A stretch of DNA of 64,000 bases from Bacteroidota bacterium (GCA_017303905.1 JAFLBH010000001.1:721809-785808), one strand, 5' to 3'. Counted from the stretch's first letter, positions 16,230 to 25,421 are shown. Notes: generated by a model from the letters alone, not told the origin. Numbers and translations: made by a program.

Positions 16230-18743
16230 TTATTGCTGGGGTAGAATATCGTATAAGGAAATAAAAGTTAATTTTTGTCCGGCTTTCCCAAATGGCATTA
16301 CAGTCATTTCAATTTCTTCGCCCGGTTCAGCATCGAAATAATTATTTTCTGTAAAACCTAATCCTTTGATGTAAAGGTTTTTTACAAGAGTGTTGCTTTT
16401 GATTTTTACAGTGCCAAAATCATCGGCGAATTTAATATCTAAATTAGGTTTAGGTAATTTTAAATCTTTAGGCGGAACAAAATAATAAAGTGTTTTTTTA
16501 ACCGTATTGGAATCGATGCGCAAAACACAGGAAATGTAGCATTCATTTTTATGGATGTTTTTTAATTCATCATCGGTAAGCCGAAGATAAATTAATGAAG
16601 AGTTGGGTTTGACGGTTACATCAGATACTTTTTCATACAACTTTTTTCCAAAAAAATCTTTTACTGTTAATTCAATTTTACCTTTCACTTCATTTAGATT
16701 ATCGTTAAGAATATGGCACTCGTAATAAATATCGGATTTAATTATAGAAATTAAAACATTATCGTATAATCTCTTTAAATCATAATAAAATGCTTTTGGC
16801 CGTTTGTAATAATCAATGGCGCTCCAAGATGTTACTGGCCAACAATCATTCATTTGCCAGAATAATGTGCCCATGCAATTTGGTCTTGCTCTGCGATGCG
16901 CCTCAATGGCGATTTGCATACCGCGGGCTTGTGTTAATTGAGATACATAAATATATTTCTCTAAATCTTTTGGAACAATAAAATCACGTTCCATGTAAGT
17001 TTCTATTGTTTTAAAACCGGTTGGATGTTTTTGATGATTTTTTATTTCATCAGAATTAAGATTTAATTGATTCGCACTGACAAACATTTTGAAGGAGTTT
17101 AAGTCAGGCAAACTCTGAAAGCCATATTCACTCATGAATCGGCCCACTTTTTTTTCGTATGTTTCAAAAGGTTCGTTTCCCCACCACACACCCCAATAAT
17201 GAGAATCACCTTGTGACAAACTTTCTTTATGTCCCCAACCAATTTGTGGAGACGTTGTGATGTAGTTTGTTTTAGGCGCATGTTCCTTTACAATTGCGGG
17301 AAGAACTTGGTGAAACAATTTTGTATAGTCGTTCCATATTTTTGCCGAATCAGAAGCTGAGTAATTAAATTGTTTCTGCCATCCCCAGTTCTTCCACCCT
17401 TCATCAATCTCATTATTGCCGCACCATAAAGCAATGCAAGGGTGAAGTGCCAGGCGATGAACTTGTTCATCAGCTTCTTTTTTTACATTTTCAATGAATG
17501 CCGAATCGCCGGGATACATAGCACAGGCAAACATAAAATCTTGCCAAACTAAAATTCCGCTTTTGTCACAGGCTTTATAAAATTCTTCATCGGCGTAAGT
17601 ACCACCTCCCCATACACGTAGCATATTTATTCCTCTACTTTCGGCTAACATAATATCTGTGCGATAATCATTAGCGCTCACACGTGATAAAAAATTATCC
17701 GGCGGAATATAATTCGCACCTTTCATAAAAACCGGTTTGCCGTTTAATTTAAAATAAAACGATTTACCAATGGCATCTTCCTCTTGAACTAATTCGACAG
17801 ATCGAATTCCTACACTTACGGTTTTGCTGTCAATGCTTCCCGATTTCTTAATTAATGTAATGGTATAGTCATAAAAATTTTGTTCGCCCAAGCCGTTACA
17901 CCACCATAATTTTGGACGAGGAATTTTAAGTGTTATAGCGAATGGTCTAACACCTTTGTTGTATAAACTTACTCGCTGACCTTCCTTTGGAAAAACTTCA
18001 CCACTACTGACATCTTTAATGAACATATCGTAATAGCCATCGCGGTAAGTATGGATGTCGAACTTTAATGTAAATGTGGCGAGTGAATCGGTAACTTTAG
18101 TAACGGTATAATGAATGTCTTTGATTTCAGCTACATTCAAAAAGCGAAGTTTAATGTTTTTATAGATGCCGCAAGTTACAAAACGCGGACCCCAATCCCA
18201 GCCATACTGATATTGTGCTTTGCGCGTAAATACTTTCTCTTCACCCGGAAGCGTATATGTAAGCTGAGCGCTTAATTGTTTCCCTTTATTAACGGCGCTT
18301 TCAAATAGTATGTAGAGAGAATTAACACCTTCTTTCAAGTATGGTTTAACATCAAGCGTCCACGATCGAAACATATTATCGGTCACTAAAATCTCCTGGT
18401 TGTTTAGAAAAACTTTAGCATAGGTATCAAGCCCGCCAAAAAACATTTCGATTTTATCATTTTGTAAATCTGATTTGGTGATTTTGAAATTCGTTTTGTA
18501 TTCCCAATCTTCTTTTTCTATCCATTGTAAATCTTTTTCATTGTCGCCAAAGAAAGGATCAGGAATTATTTTGTTAGCCATTAAATCGGTGTGAACGCAG
18601 CCGGGTACTTGAGCTTTACGCCAGATGTTTTTACCTTTTTGAGAAAACGTCCAGTTTTTATCCAGAATAAGTTCTTTGTTCTGAGAAAAGGCGATGAAGA
18701 AAGTTAAACATGCAAATAAATATGTAGAATGAATTCTTTTCAA
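16230..18743 (-). CDS. GH2 beta-mannosidase
   Basis: An 837-residue exported enzyme. A signal peptide (CLTFFIAFSQ) comes from a TTG start that overlaps the cutC TGA as TTGA; no ATG occurs before the signal peptide, so TTG is well supported. The GH2 plan is complete: sugar-binding domain with AQYQYGWDWGPRFV, Ig-like domain, then a TIM barrel with MKGANYIPPDNFLSR, LRVWGGGTYADEEFYKACD, the acid/base glutamate in CGNNEIDEGW (near residue 445) and the likely nucleophile in FMSEYGFQS (near 538). The WGGG and YGWDWGPR blocks are typical of beta-mannosidases rather than beta-galactosidases. It would cut the Man-beta-1,4-GlcNAc bond of the N-glycan core. Confidence 0.94.
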   Translation of the reverse strand: MKRIHSTYLFACLTFFIAFSQNKELILDKNWTFSQKGKNIWRKAQVPGCVHTDLMANKIIPDPFFGDNEKDLQWIEKEDWEYKTNFKITKSDLQNDKIEMFFGGLDTYAKVFLNNQEILVTDNMFRSWTLDVKPYLKEGVNSLYILFESAVNKGKQLSAQLTYTLPGEEKVFTRKAQYQYGWDWGPRFVTCGIYKNIKLRFLNVAEIKDIHYTVTKVTDSLATFTLKFDIHTYRDGYYDMFIKDVSSGEVFPKEGQRVSLYNKGVRPFAITLKIPRPKLWWCNGLGEQNFYDYTITLIKKSGSIDSKTVSVGIRSVELVQEEDAIGKSFYFKLNGKPVFMKGANYIPPDNFLSRVSANDYRTDIMLAESRGINMLRVWGGGTYADEEFYKACDKSGILVWQDFMFACAMYPGDSAFIENVKKEADEQVHRLALHPCIALWCGNNEIDEGWKNWGWQKQFNYSASDSAKIWNDYTKLFHQVLPAIVKEHAPKTNYITTSPQIGWGHKESLSQGDSHYWGVWWGNEPFETYEKKVGRFMSEYGFQSLPDLNSFKMFVSANQLNLNSDEIKNHQKHPTGFKTIETYMERDFIVPKDLEKYIYVSQLTQARGMQIAIEAHRRARPNCMGTLFWQMNDCWPVTSWSAIDYYKRPKAFYYDLKRLYDNVLISIIKSDIYYECHILNDNLNEVKGKIELTVKDFFGKKLYEKVSDVTVKPNSSLIYLRLTDDELKNIHKNECYISCVLRIDSNTVKKTLYYFVPPKDLKLPKPNLDIKFADDFGTVKIKSNTLVKNLYIKGLGFTENNYFDAEPGEEIEMTVMPFGKAGQKLTFISLYDILPQQ

Positions 18744-19411
18744 TTTAAATTGGATTTAAGTTTTTTAATTTCTTCCGCGTTAGCCGTTTCGTTTTCATTG
18801 ATGATGGCAGCTGAGTGAAACTCTTTAGCTTCGGTGAATTCGGCTAATTCACAGACGTGAGATGATCTTATTCCTCCACCGGGCATAATGATAATTCTGT
18901 CTTCTGCTTTTTGAATTAACTCTCTTAAGATATTTTTTCCTGTAATGGCATTAGTATTTACTCCTGAAGTCAAGATTCTTTTAAATCTGCAATCGATGAT
19001 TTGTTCCAATGCTTTGCTATAATCGTTTACTTGATCAAAGGCTCTGTGAAAAGTGCAAGATAATGGTTCGGCTAGTTTTACTAACTGTTTACATACCGCG
19101 GTATTTATGGAACCATCTTCATTCATCACGCCAAATACAATACCATCGCAATTTAATTTTTTACATAAGTGAATTTGCTGTTTCATTATTTCAACTTCAT
19201 CTGGCGAATAAATAAAATTGCCGGAACGCGGACGAATCATCACAAATACCGGTATAGTGGTTTTAGTAAGAACTTCTTTAATTAATACCTCATTGGGGAA
19301 AAGTCCGCCTTCTTTATAATTTTCGCAGAGCTCAATTCTGTCAGCACCATTTTCCTCGGCAATCAGTGCAGATTCAAGATTAAAGCAAGCTATTTCTAGT
19401 TTTTTATTCAA
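18740..19411 (-). CDS. cutC: CutC family protein
   Basis: A 223-residue TIM-barrel protein with standard CutC motifs: LEIACFNLESALIAEENGADRIELCENY, PVFVMIRPRSGNF and RILTSGV, plus IMPGGGI near the end. CutC was first linked to copper tolerance, but its biochemical activity is unsettled. The start is TTG, directly after the glycosylasparaginase TAA; no in-frame ATG exists before the conserved N-terminus. It overlaps the beta-mannosidase start by four bases. Its tight position among N-glycan hydrolases hints at a role tied to sugar breakdown, but this is inference only. Confidence 0.93.
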   Translation of the reverse strand: MNKKLEIACFNLESALIAEENGADRIELCENYKEGGLFPNEVLIKEVLTKTTIPVFVMIRPRSGNFIYSPDEVEIMKQQIHLCKKLNCDGIVFGVMNEDGSINTAVCKQLVKLAEPLSCTFHRAFDQVNDYSKALEQIIDCRFKRILTSGVNTNAITGKNILRELIQKAEDRIIIMPGGGIRSSHVCELAEFTEAKEFHSAAIINENETANAEEIKKLKSNLN

Positions 19412-20401
19412 TTACAAAAGACTTTTAGCGTCTATGAGTTTGTTGTTGATTTCCGGAGAGTAAACAGCGTAATTAAATCCTTTTTGCAAACAATAAGCGC
19501 CATGTTCTCCCTTTTTATTTATGGCGATGAAGCCAATTTGAATTTCATCTAATGGTTTATTTCTTCTTTTAGCGCTTGCGATTATTCTTTCCGTTGCTTT
19601 TTTGCATGCATCTTCCGGGGAAAGTCCCTGGCGCATCAATTCAACAACCGTATGACAACCTGCCATTCGGATAACCTCTTCGCCATGACCGGTGGCCGTA
19701 GCGGCGCCCACTTCATTATCTACATACAAGCCGGCACCAATAATAGGAGAATCACCAACGCGGCCATGCATTTTAAAAGCCATGCCACTTGTAGTACACG
19801 CGCCTGATAAATTTCCATTCATGTCAAGTGCTACCATTCCAATAGTATCGTGATTTTCAATATTCACTTTTGGTTTGTATTCTGATTTTTTCAACCATTC
19901 TTTCCATTCCGCTTCTGATTCAGCAGTTAATAGATTTTCTTTTTTGAATCCTTGCGATAAAGCGAATTGTAAAGCACCATCGCCAACTAACATTACATGT
20001 GGTGTTTTTTCCATTACAGCTCGCGCCACTGAAATCGGATGAACAATATGCTCAAGGCAGGCTACTGAACCTATATTAGAAAACTCATCCATAATACAAG
20101 CATCCAGCGTAACGCGACCATCGCGGTCAGGTCTTCCGCCTAATCCTACACTTCTTTCTTTTGGATCACCCTCGGGGATTTTAACACCGGCTTCAACGGC
20201 ATCTAGGGCACGACCGTTAGTCGATAATGTTTTCCAGGCTTCTGCATTTGCTTCGATACCAAAGCGCCATGTAGAAATAACAATGGGTTTAATTGTTTTT
20301 TTTCCGGCATCCGTTAATACTTCTGCAGCTTTAGATTTATTAAAGGTAAACAAGGAGGCAGTTAATGCCGAAAGTTTTAAAAAATCTCTTCTGTTAGCCA
20401 T
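19412..20401 (-). CDS. N4-(beta-N-acetylglucosaminyl)-L-asparaginase (glycosylasparaginase)
   Basis: A 329-residue Ntn-hydrolase that cuts the GlcNAc-asparagine bond left after the glycan and the protein are trimmed. The autoprocessing site is HDTIGMVALD, with T186 as the expected new N-terminal nucleophile of the beta chain. W45-R46-F47 and the later GRVGDSPIIGAGLYVDNEVGA block match the substrate site of lysosomal and flavobacterial enzymes. The N-terminus NRRDFLKLSALTASLF looks like a twin-arginine signal, so the folded enzyme probably goes to the periplasm by Tat. It lies one base after the GH20 gene and abuts cutC. Confidence 0.95.
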   Translation of the reverse strand: MANRRDFLKLSALTASLFTFNKSKAAEVLTDAGKKTIKPIVISTWRFGIEANAEAWKTLSTNGRALDAVEAGVKIPEGDPKERSVGLGGRPDRDGRVTLDACIMDEFSNIGSVACLEHIVHPISVARAVMEKTPHVMLVGDGALQFALSQGFKKENLLTAESEAEWKEWLKKSEYKPKVNIENHDTIGMVALDMNGNLSGACTTSGMAFKMHGRVGDSPIIGAGLYVDNEVGAATATGHGEEVIRMAGCHTVVELMRQGLSPEDACKKATERIIASAKRRNKPLDEIQIGFIAINKKGEHGAYCLQKGFNYAVYSPEINNKLIDAKSLL

Positions 20402-20402
20402 T

Positions 20403-22019
20403 TTATGGTTTTAAAAAATGTTTAGCGTAGTTCACATTCATTTTATCTAGAATGACGCGATTGATTTTAAGCCGTGAAATGAAGTGGTTGAAGTTTTTGT
20501 ATTCGGGTTGCGTCCACAATACTTCCGATAAGGCAATCAACCTCGGCACCGCCATGTATTCAACTTGTTTTTCATTCAGAATATATTCAGTCCAAACATT
20601 AGCTTGTGCTCCCATAATAAATTCAGATTCTTGAGTTGTGAGAATTTTTGGCGTTGGATTATAATTGTAAACTGAATCTAATGGGTTATAACCTCCGATG
20701 GCTAGCGGCTCTTTTGTTTTGTCTTTACTTTGGTAATGGTCAAAATAACAAGGTTTACCCGGCGACATTACTACAAAATGTTTTTGTTTTGCTGCTGCAA
20801 TGCCGCCTTCTGTTCCTCTCCAACTCATAACTGCTGCATTGGGCGCCAAGCCTCCCTCTAAAATTTCATCCCAACCAATAATTTGTTTGCTTTTACTGTT
20901 TAAGTATTTTTCCATTCGGGTGATGAAATAACTTTGAAGTTCGTGCTCATCTTTCAAGCCTAATTCTTTTATTCGTTTCTGACAGTTAGCACATGTTTTC
21001 CAACGGGTTTTAGGGCATTCGTCACCGCCAATGTGAATGTATTTGCCAGGGAACAGCGCTATCACTTCATCTAAAACATCTTGTAAGAAATTAAAAACAG
21101 AATCTTTTGTGCAATAAACATCATCAAACACTCCCCAGCCTTTTGCCACTTCTTGTTTTTTCCCTGTACACGATAGCCACGGATACGCCGCTATAGCCGC
21201 TAGAGAATGGCCCGGCATTTCTATTTCAGGCACAACCGTAATATGTCGGGCGGATGCGTAAGCAACAATCTCCTTTATTTCTTCTTGAGTATAAAATCCA
21301 CCGTAACGGAGCGTGTCATATTTTTGATCACTGTATTTGCCAATCATGGTGCCGTTTCTCCAGGCGCCAATTGAAGTTAGTTTTGGATATTTTTTTATTT
21401 CAATACGCCATCCTTGATCTTCTGTTAAGTGCCAATGAAAAGTATTGAATTTATACATGGCAATAATATCAATATACTTTTTGATAAAAGAAGTAGGAAA
21501 GAAGTGGCGGCACACATCAAGATGCATACCGCGCCAAGTATAACTCGGACGATCTTTAATCGAAACACAAGGTAGAATAAATGTTTTTTGAGGAGCTGTT
21601 TTAAGTGATTTTATTTCTTGAGACGGAATTAATTGAATTAAGGTTTGAAGTGCATAAAAGGCACCCGCACCTTTTCCTTCTGCCACAATATGGATACGCG
21701 CAGGATTAATGTCTAAATGATAATTTTCATAAAACCCTGCTTCAAAATCGGGGTAAGAAAAAGAAATAAAATTTCCGGTTTTGATAATATTATCCGTGAT
21801 TTCTAATTTAAAGCCGTAGTTTTTTTCGAGATAGTCGTTAAATATGTCTACATCATTTTTAAAGGCATCATTTTTTACAACAATCTTTGTTTGCGGTGAT
21901 AGAGTAAATTGTCCGGCTTGTAAAACAACATCATTTGGATACGGAATGATAGGTAATAACGTTTTCTGCGAAAAAAGAACATTCGTTAGAAATAAAGACA
22001 AAATAATTATATACCTCAT
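20403..22019 (-). CDS. GH20 beta-N-acetylhexosaminidase
   Basis: A 538-residue exported enzyme. A signal peptide (LFLTNVLFSQ) precedes a GH20b-type N-terminal domain (to about residue 150), followed by the TIM barrel starting SIKDRPSYTWRGMHLDVCRHFFP. The catalytic pair is visible in HIGGDECPKTRW (D and E near 333-334), where the aspartate steadies the substrate acetamido group and the glutamate is the acid. It would remove terminal beta-linked GlcNAc or GalNAc, including GlcNAc from the chitobiose core of N-glycans. One base separates it from its downstream neighbour, and it likely shares the transcript of the FucP-type transporter. Confidence 0.95.
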   Translation of the reverse strand: MRYIIILSLFLTNVLFSQKTLLPIIPYPNDVVLQAGQFTLSPQTKIVVKNDAFKNDVDIFNDYLEKNYGFKLEITDNIIKTGNFISFSYPDFEAGFYENYHLDINPARIHIVAEGKGAGAFYALQTLIQLIPSQEIKSLKTAPQKTFILPCVSIKDRPSYTWRGMHLDVCRHFFPTSFIKKYIDIIAMYKFNTFHWHLTEDQGWRIEIKKYPKLTSIGAWRNGTMIGKYSDQKYDTLRYGGFYTQEEIKEIVAYASARHITVVPEIEMPGHSLAAIAAYPWLSCTGKKQEVAKGWGVFDDVYCTKDSVFNFLQDVLDEVIALFPGKYIHIGGDECPKTRWKTCANCQKRIKELGLKDEHELQSYFITRMEKYLNSKSKQIIGWDEILEGGLAPNAAVMSWRGTEGGIAAAKQKHFVVMSPGKPCYFDHYQSKDKTKEPLAIGGYNPLDSVYNYNPTPKILTTQESEFIMGAQANVWTEYILNEKQVEYMAVPRLIALSEVLWTQPEYKNFNHFISRLKINRVILDKMNVNYAKHFLKP

Positions 22020-22020
22020 C

Positions 22021-22431
22021 TTAATGTGGAAGTTTGTCTTTTAATAAACCGTAAGTAAAAGTTCCGGCAATAGCACTCAGTAAAACAATGAGTATGATTA
22101 AGTGACCGCTTCCAACTAACGCGTATAACGGTCCGGGACACGCTCCGGTTAATGCCCAGCCAAATCCAAAACATAAACCGCCGATAACAGTTCCTTTGTT
22201 TAATTCTTTCGGCGCAATTGTAATTGGATTCCCGGAAGTATCTTTTATGTTGAATTTTTTGATTATGAAAATAGAGAGTGCGCCAATGGTAATCGCAGAT
22301 CCAATGATACCATACATGTGGAAGGATTGAAAGTGGAACATTTCTTGTATACGAAACCAAGATATAACTTCCGCCTTTATTAAAATAAATCCGAATAATA
22401 GTCCGACAAAAAAGTATTTTAAATTTTTCAT
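22021..22431 (-). CDS. YeeE/YedE-like membrane protein, short form (DUF6691 type)
   Basis: A 136-residue membrane protein with four likely helices. The motif GLCFGFGWALTGACPGPLYALVGSG (given in parts: FGFGWALTG, then ACPGPLYAL) carries the conserved cysteine of the sulfur-transport YeeE/YedE family. Short and longer YedE-like genes often occur as pairs, each supplying half of a fused transporter. Relatives bring in thiosulfate or other sulfur species. Its place between a sugar transporter and hexosaminidase is unusual; it starts four bases after the paired gene. Confidence 0.85.
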   Translation of the reverse strand: MKNLKYFFVGLLFGFILIKAEVISWFRIQEMFHFQSFHMYGIIGSAITIGALSIFIIKKFNIKDTSGNPITIAPKELNKGTVIGGLCFGFGWALTGACPGPLYALVGSGHLIILIVLLSAIAGTFTYGLLKDKLPH

Positions 22432-22435
22432 ACGA

Positions 22436-22993
22436 TTAAAACAATAAAGGAATAATAAACCAGGACATAATTAATCCGCCTGCGAAAAAGCAAATGGTTG
22501 CTACCAGTGATGAGAATTGTAAATTGGATAATCCCATAATAGAATGACCTGAAGTACAACCATTCGCATAACGCGTACCAAATCCAACTAAAAAGCCTCC
22601 AACAATCATAAATAAAAATCCATTCACTGAAAGTAAGTTTTGAAAATTGAATATCTCTACAGGATATAAATTAGAAAAATTAGTGATGCCGTAACCTTGC
22701 AAATCTTTAACGGTGTTTTCGGAAATTTGTACGGGTTCGGGGTTTTTCAAAAGTATACCCGCTATAAAACCTCCGGCAACAACACCTAGAACAAAAATTA
22801 AATTCCAGGCTTCTGCTTTCCAGTTGTAATCGAAGAATTTTACTTTAACCGGAATGCAAGCGGCGCAAAAATGGCGCAATGAAGAGGAAATGCCAAATGA
22901 TTTATTGCCAAGAATCAAAAGTATCGGCACCATTAATCCAATGAGCGGACCAGATACATACCATGGCCAGGGTTTTGTAAGTAATTCTAACAT
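22436..22993 (-). CDS. YeeE/YedE family sulfur-transport membrane protein
   Basis: A 185-residue membrane protein with about five helices. It carries GFGTRYANGCTSGHSIMG near residues 135-152, the cysteine-bearing signature of YeeE/YedE thiosulfate channels, and a second cysteine pair near the N-terminus. Together with the short form next to it, it makes the usual two-gene version of the family. It lies one base after the FucP-type transporter stop. The substrate is unknown; no sulfatase or rhodanese is nearby in the window. Confidence 0.87.
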   Translation of the reverse strand: MLELLTKPWPWYVSGPLIGLMVPILLILGNKSFGISSSLRHFCAACIPVKVKFFDYNWKAEAWNLIFVLGVVAGGFIAGILLKNPEPVQISENTVKDLQGYGITNFSNLYPVEIFNFQNLLSVNGFLFMIVGGFLVGFGTRYANGCTSGHSIMGLSNLQFSSLVATICFFAGGLIMSWFIIPLLF

Positions 22994-22994
22994 A

Positions 22995-24404
22995 TTAATG
23001 CGTTGTTTCGGTTGTGTTTTTTAATTCAATTCCTTGTTTCGCGAAAATGGATTTCACCTTAAAGGCGTACCATGCAAGGTAGGCAAAACAAAACACAGTA
23101 ACAATGTATGAACTGTGTGGGTTCATTTTATCCACCAAAAATCCTTGAAACGGTGGAATTAAAGCACCTCCTAAAATCATCATAACTAATAATGAGGAAC
23201 CTTGATTGGTGTATTTTCCCAGACCGTTAATAGCTAGGGCAAAAATGCAAGGCCACATCACAGAACAAAACAAGCCTCCGCTAATAAATGAGTAAAGCGC
23301 AAGGTTGCCTGTACTTACTAAACCAACAATCATCATCACACAAGCGGTTAATGACAAAATCAATAAGGTACGAGCCGGATTGTCGCCCGACAAAACAAAA
23401 ATCAGCGAAGCAATTAGGATGTAAGGAATGTAGAAATAGAAATCTTCCACATTGCTTCCGCGTAAATAATTTACTCCAAAAATAACGGCAAAGGCAATTA
23501 ATGGTGTAACAAACTGCATAATGCGTTTGGTTATTGGTTTAAAATTGAAAACTGCCAATGAGCCGGTCCACCTGCCAATCATTAAACTTCCCCAATACAA
23601 TGATATAAAGTGTGAAATTTTTGTATGGTCGATGCCTTTAATTTCAGGCATTTGTAATAAAGCTCCAAGGTTACTTTGAATGGAAACTTCAACGCCCACG
23701 TAAACGAAAATGGCCAACATACCCAATGTAAGTTGAGGATATTTTAATGCGCCTAAATCTTTATCCAAGGTTTCGGTATTGGTTATAACAGGAAGTTTTG
23801 AAAACCAGAGAATGGAAGCACATAAAATAAACAAGCCAAATAGGATTAATGCCGGTGTTTTTACAGCGTCTAAACTGCTATCGGCTGCAGCCGGCGCAGA
23901 AATATTTCCAAACAAAGCGTAACTTAAAATTACAGGACCAATAGTTGTGCCAAAAGAATTAATTCCGCCTGCTAAATTTAAGCGATGCGAACCTGTTTCC
24001 GGAGCACCGAAATTAATTACAAATGGGTTGGCAACGATTTGCTGTAAGGCAAAACCTAAGCCAATTACAAACAAAGCGCTTAACAATAAAGGGTAGGAGA
24101 ATAAACCGGCAGCAGGAATAAAAAACAAAGAACCGATGGCGGAAATGATTAATCCAAGAATCAAGGCTTTTTTATAGCCGATTTTATTGATGGGATCGCC
24201 CTTTGCTCTTGAGATAAAAAAATAGATGAGGGAGCCTACCGCGTAAGCCGCATAAAAAGCCAAATCAACCAATTGCGATTGAAACTGTGATAATGTAAAT
24301 TTTTCTTTGAATAGAGGAATTAGAATTCCGTTGCTCGCTGCCACAAAACCCCAAAAGAAGAAAACACTTATTAGGGCGACAAATGATGATTGTAGTTTTT
24401 GCAT
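22995..24404 (-). CDS. Sugar MFS transporter, FucP/GluP family
   Basis: A 469-residue transporter with twelve predicted helices. Typical features of the FucP (L-fucose, glucose/galactose) proton symporters are visible: FFFWGFVAASNGILIPLFKE at the start, the VANPFVINFGAPE region, NLAGGINSFGTTIGP and the YVGVEVSIQSNLG segment. It is the first gene of the glycosidase operon and likely imports the mannose, GlcNAc or fucose released by the enzymes encoded downstream. The block contains no SusC/SusD pair, so outer-membrane entry must rely on other proteins. Confidence 0.92.
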   Translation of the reverse strand: MQKLQSSFVALISVFFFWGFVAASNGILIPLFKEKFTLSQFQSQLVDLAFYAAYAVGSLIYFFISRAKGDPINKIGYKKALILGLIISAIGSLFFIPAAGLFSYPLLLSALFVIGLGFALQQIVANPFVINFGAPETGSHRLNLAGGINSFGTTIGPVILSYALFGNISAPAAADSSLDAVKTPALILFGLFILCASILWFSKLPVITNTETLDKDLGALKYPQLTLGMLAIFVYVGVEVSIQSNLGALLQMPEIKGIDHTKISHFISLYWGSLMIGRWTGSLAVFNFKPITKRIMQFVTPLIAFAVIFGVNYLRGSNVEDFYFYIPYILIASLIFVLSGDNPARTLLILSLTACVMMIVGLVSTGNLALYSFISGGLFCSVMWPCIFALAINGLGKYTNQGSSLLVMMILGGALIPPFQGFLVDKMNPHSSYIVTVFCFAYLAWYAFKVKSIFAKQGIELKNTTETTH

Positions 24405-24537
24405 AAATAATTAATCTAAAATATTGTTTTAGTCTGTGTAGTAATTGCCGTAGACCCCTAAGTTTTTAACAAGACAGTTGCGATATTTAATTTAAACGCA
24501 TTGTCAGGCGCCTAAATATTAGGATTAATTTTAGTTT

Positions 24538-25419
24538 ATGGAATTATTGTACCCTAAAAACTGGAACGATTACGAATTAATTGATTGCGGGAATTTCGAG
24601 AAGTTAGAGCGCTTTGGTAAGTTTATTACTATACGTCCTGAACCGCAGGCCGTGTGGTCAAAGATATATGACGAGAAAGAATGGGAAAAGTTAGCGCATG
24701 TTAAGTTTGTACCAAAATCAAGTTCCAGCGGCGAATGGAAAAAGCTAAAGCAAATGCCCGATCAATGGACGATTAACTATCGTTTAAACGGAAGTCAGCA
24801 AGAGGGCGAGTTAGTGTTTAGGTTAGGCTTAACCTCTTTTAAACATGTGGGTATTTTTCCGGAACAAGCCGTAAATTGGGATAGTATCGCTACGTTTTTA
24901 TCTAAACTGAATAAACCTAAATTTTTAAATCTGTTTGCATATACCGGAGGCGCATCCATAGCTGCCAGAGCGGCAGGAGCCGATGTTACGCATGTGGATA
25001 GTATAAAGCAAGTGGTGACCTGGGCCAATGAGAACATGCAAAAATCCAATTTGGACAACATTCGTTGGATGGTGGATGATGCCTTAAAGTTTGTGAAGAA
25101 GGAAATCAGACGAGGAAACAAATATCAAGGAATAATTTTAGATCCTCCTGCTTATGGTCACGGACCAAATGGCGAAAAATGGAAATTGGAAGACAACATC
25201 AGTGAAATGATGGAGAGCGTTCTGCAATTGGTAGACGAGCAAAAGCATTTGTTGATTTTGAATGCGTATTCATTGGGCTTCTCCGCCATGGTGCCTGAAA
25301 ATTTACTTAAGCCATTTGCTCAGAAAAACAAATCGAAACTAACGGTCGGTGAGTTGTACCTTCCATCAAAATCCGGAATAAAATTACCTTTAGGAGTGTG
25401 GGGAAAATTAGAAAAATAA
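24538..25419 (+). CDS. Class I SAM-dependent rRNA methyltransferase, RlmI-like
   Basis: A 293-residue methyltransferase. The SAM-binding loop is LNLFAYTGGASIAARAAGA (about 134-152), followed by VDSIKQVVTWANENMQ and the catalytic ILDPPAYGHG motif near residue 200. This pattern fits the RlmI/RlmK family that methylates 23S rRNA cytosine or guanine, but the N-terminal PUA domain of RlmI is absent; the protein matches the shorter SAM-methyltransferase form found in many bacteria. It is divergent from the sugar operon across 133 bases, in which I see no clear element. Confidence 0.85.
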   Translation: MELLYPKNWNDYELIDCGNFEKLERFGKFITIRPEPQAVWSKIYDEKEWEKLAHVKFVPKSSSSGEWKKLKQMPDQWTINYRLNGSQQEGELVFRLGLTSFKHVGIFPEQAVNWDSIATFLSKLNKPKFLNLFAYTGGASIAARAAGADVTHVDSIKQVVTWANENMQKSNLDNIRWMVDDALKFVKKEIRRGNKYQGIILDPPAYGHGPNGEKWKLEDNISEMMESVLQLVDEQKHLLILNAYSLGFSAMVPENLLKPFAQKNKSKLTVGELYLPSKSGIKLPLGVWGKLEK

Positions 25420-25421
25420 AC

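Noticed and set aside
22016-22360. A 114-codon minus-strand frame overlapping the short YedE-like gene
   Set aside because: It is out of frame with the membrane protein, which has conserved cysteine motifs and clean start/stop spacing with both neighbours; the overlapping frame shows no family pattern.
13281-24404. Classical polysaccharide utilisation locus
   Set aside because: No SusC, SusD, hybrid two-component regulator or ECF sigma/anti-sigma pair is present in or next to the block.
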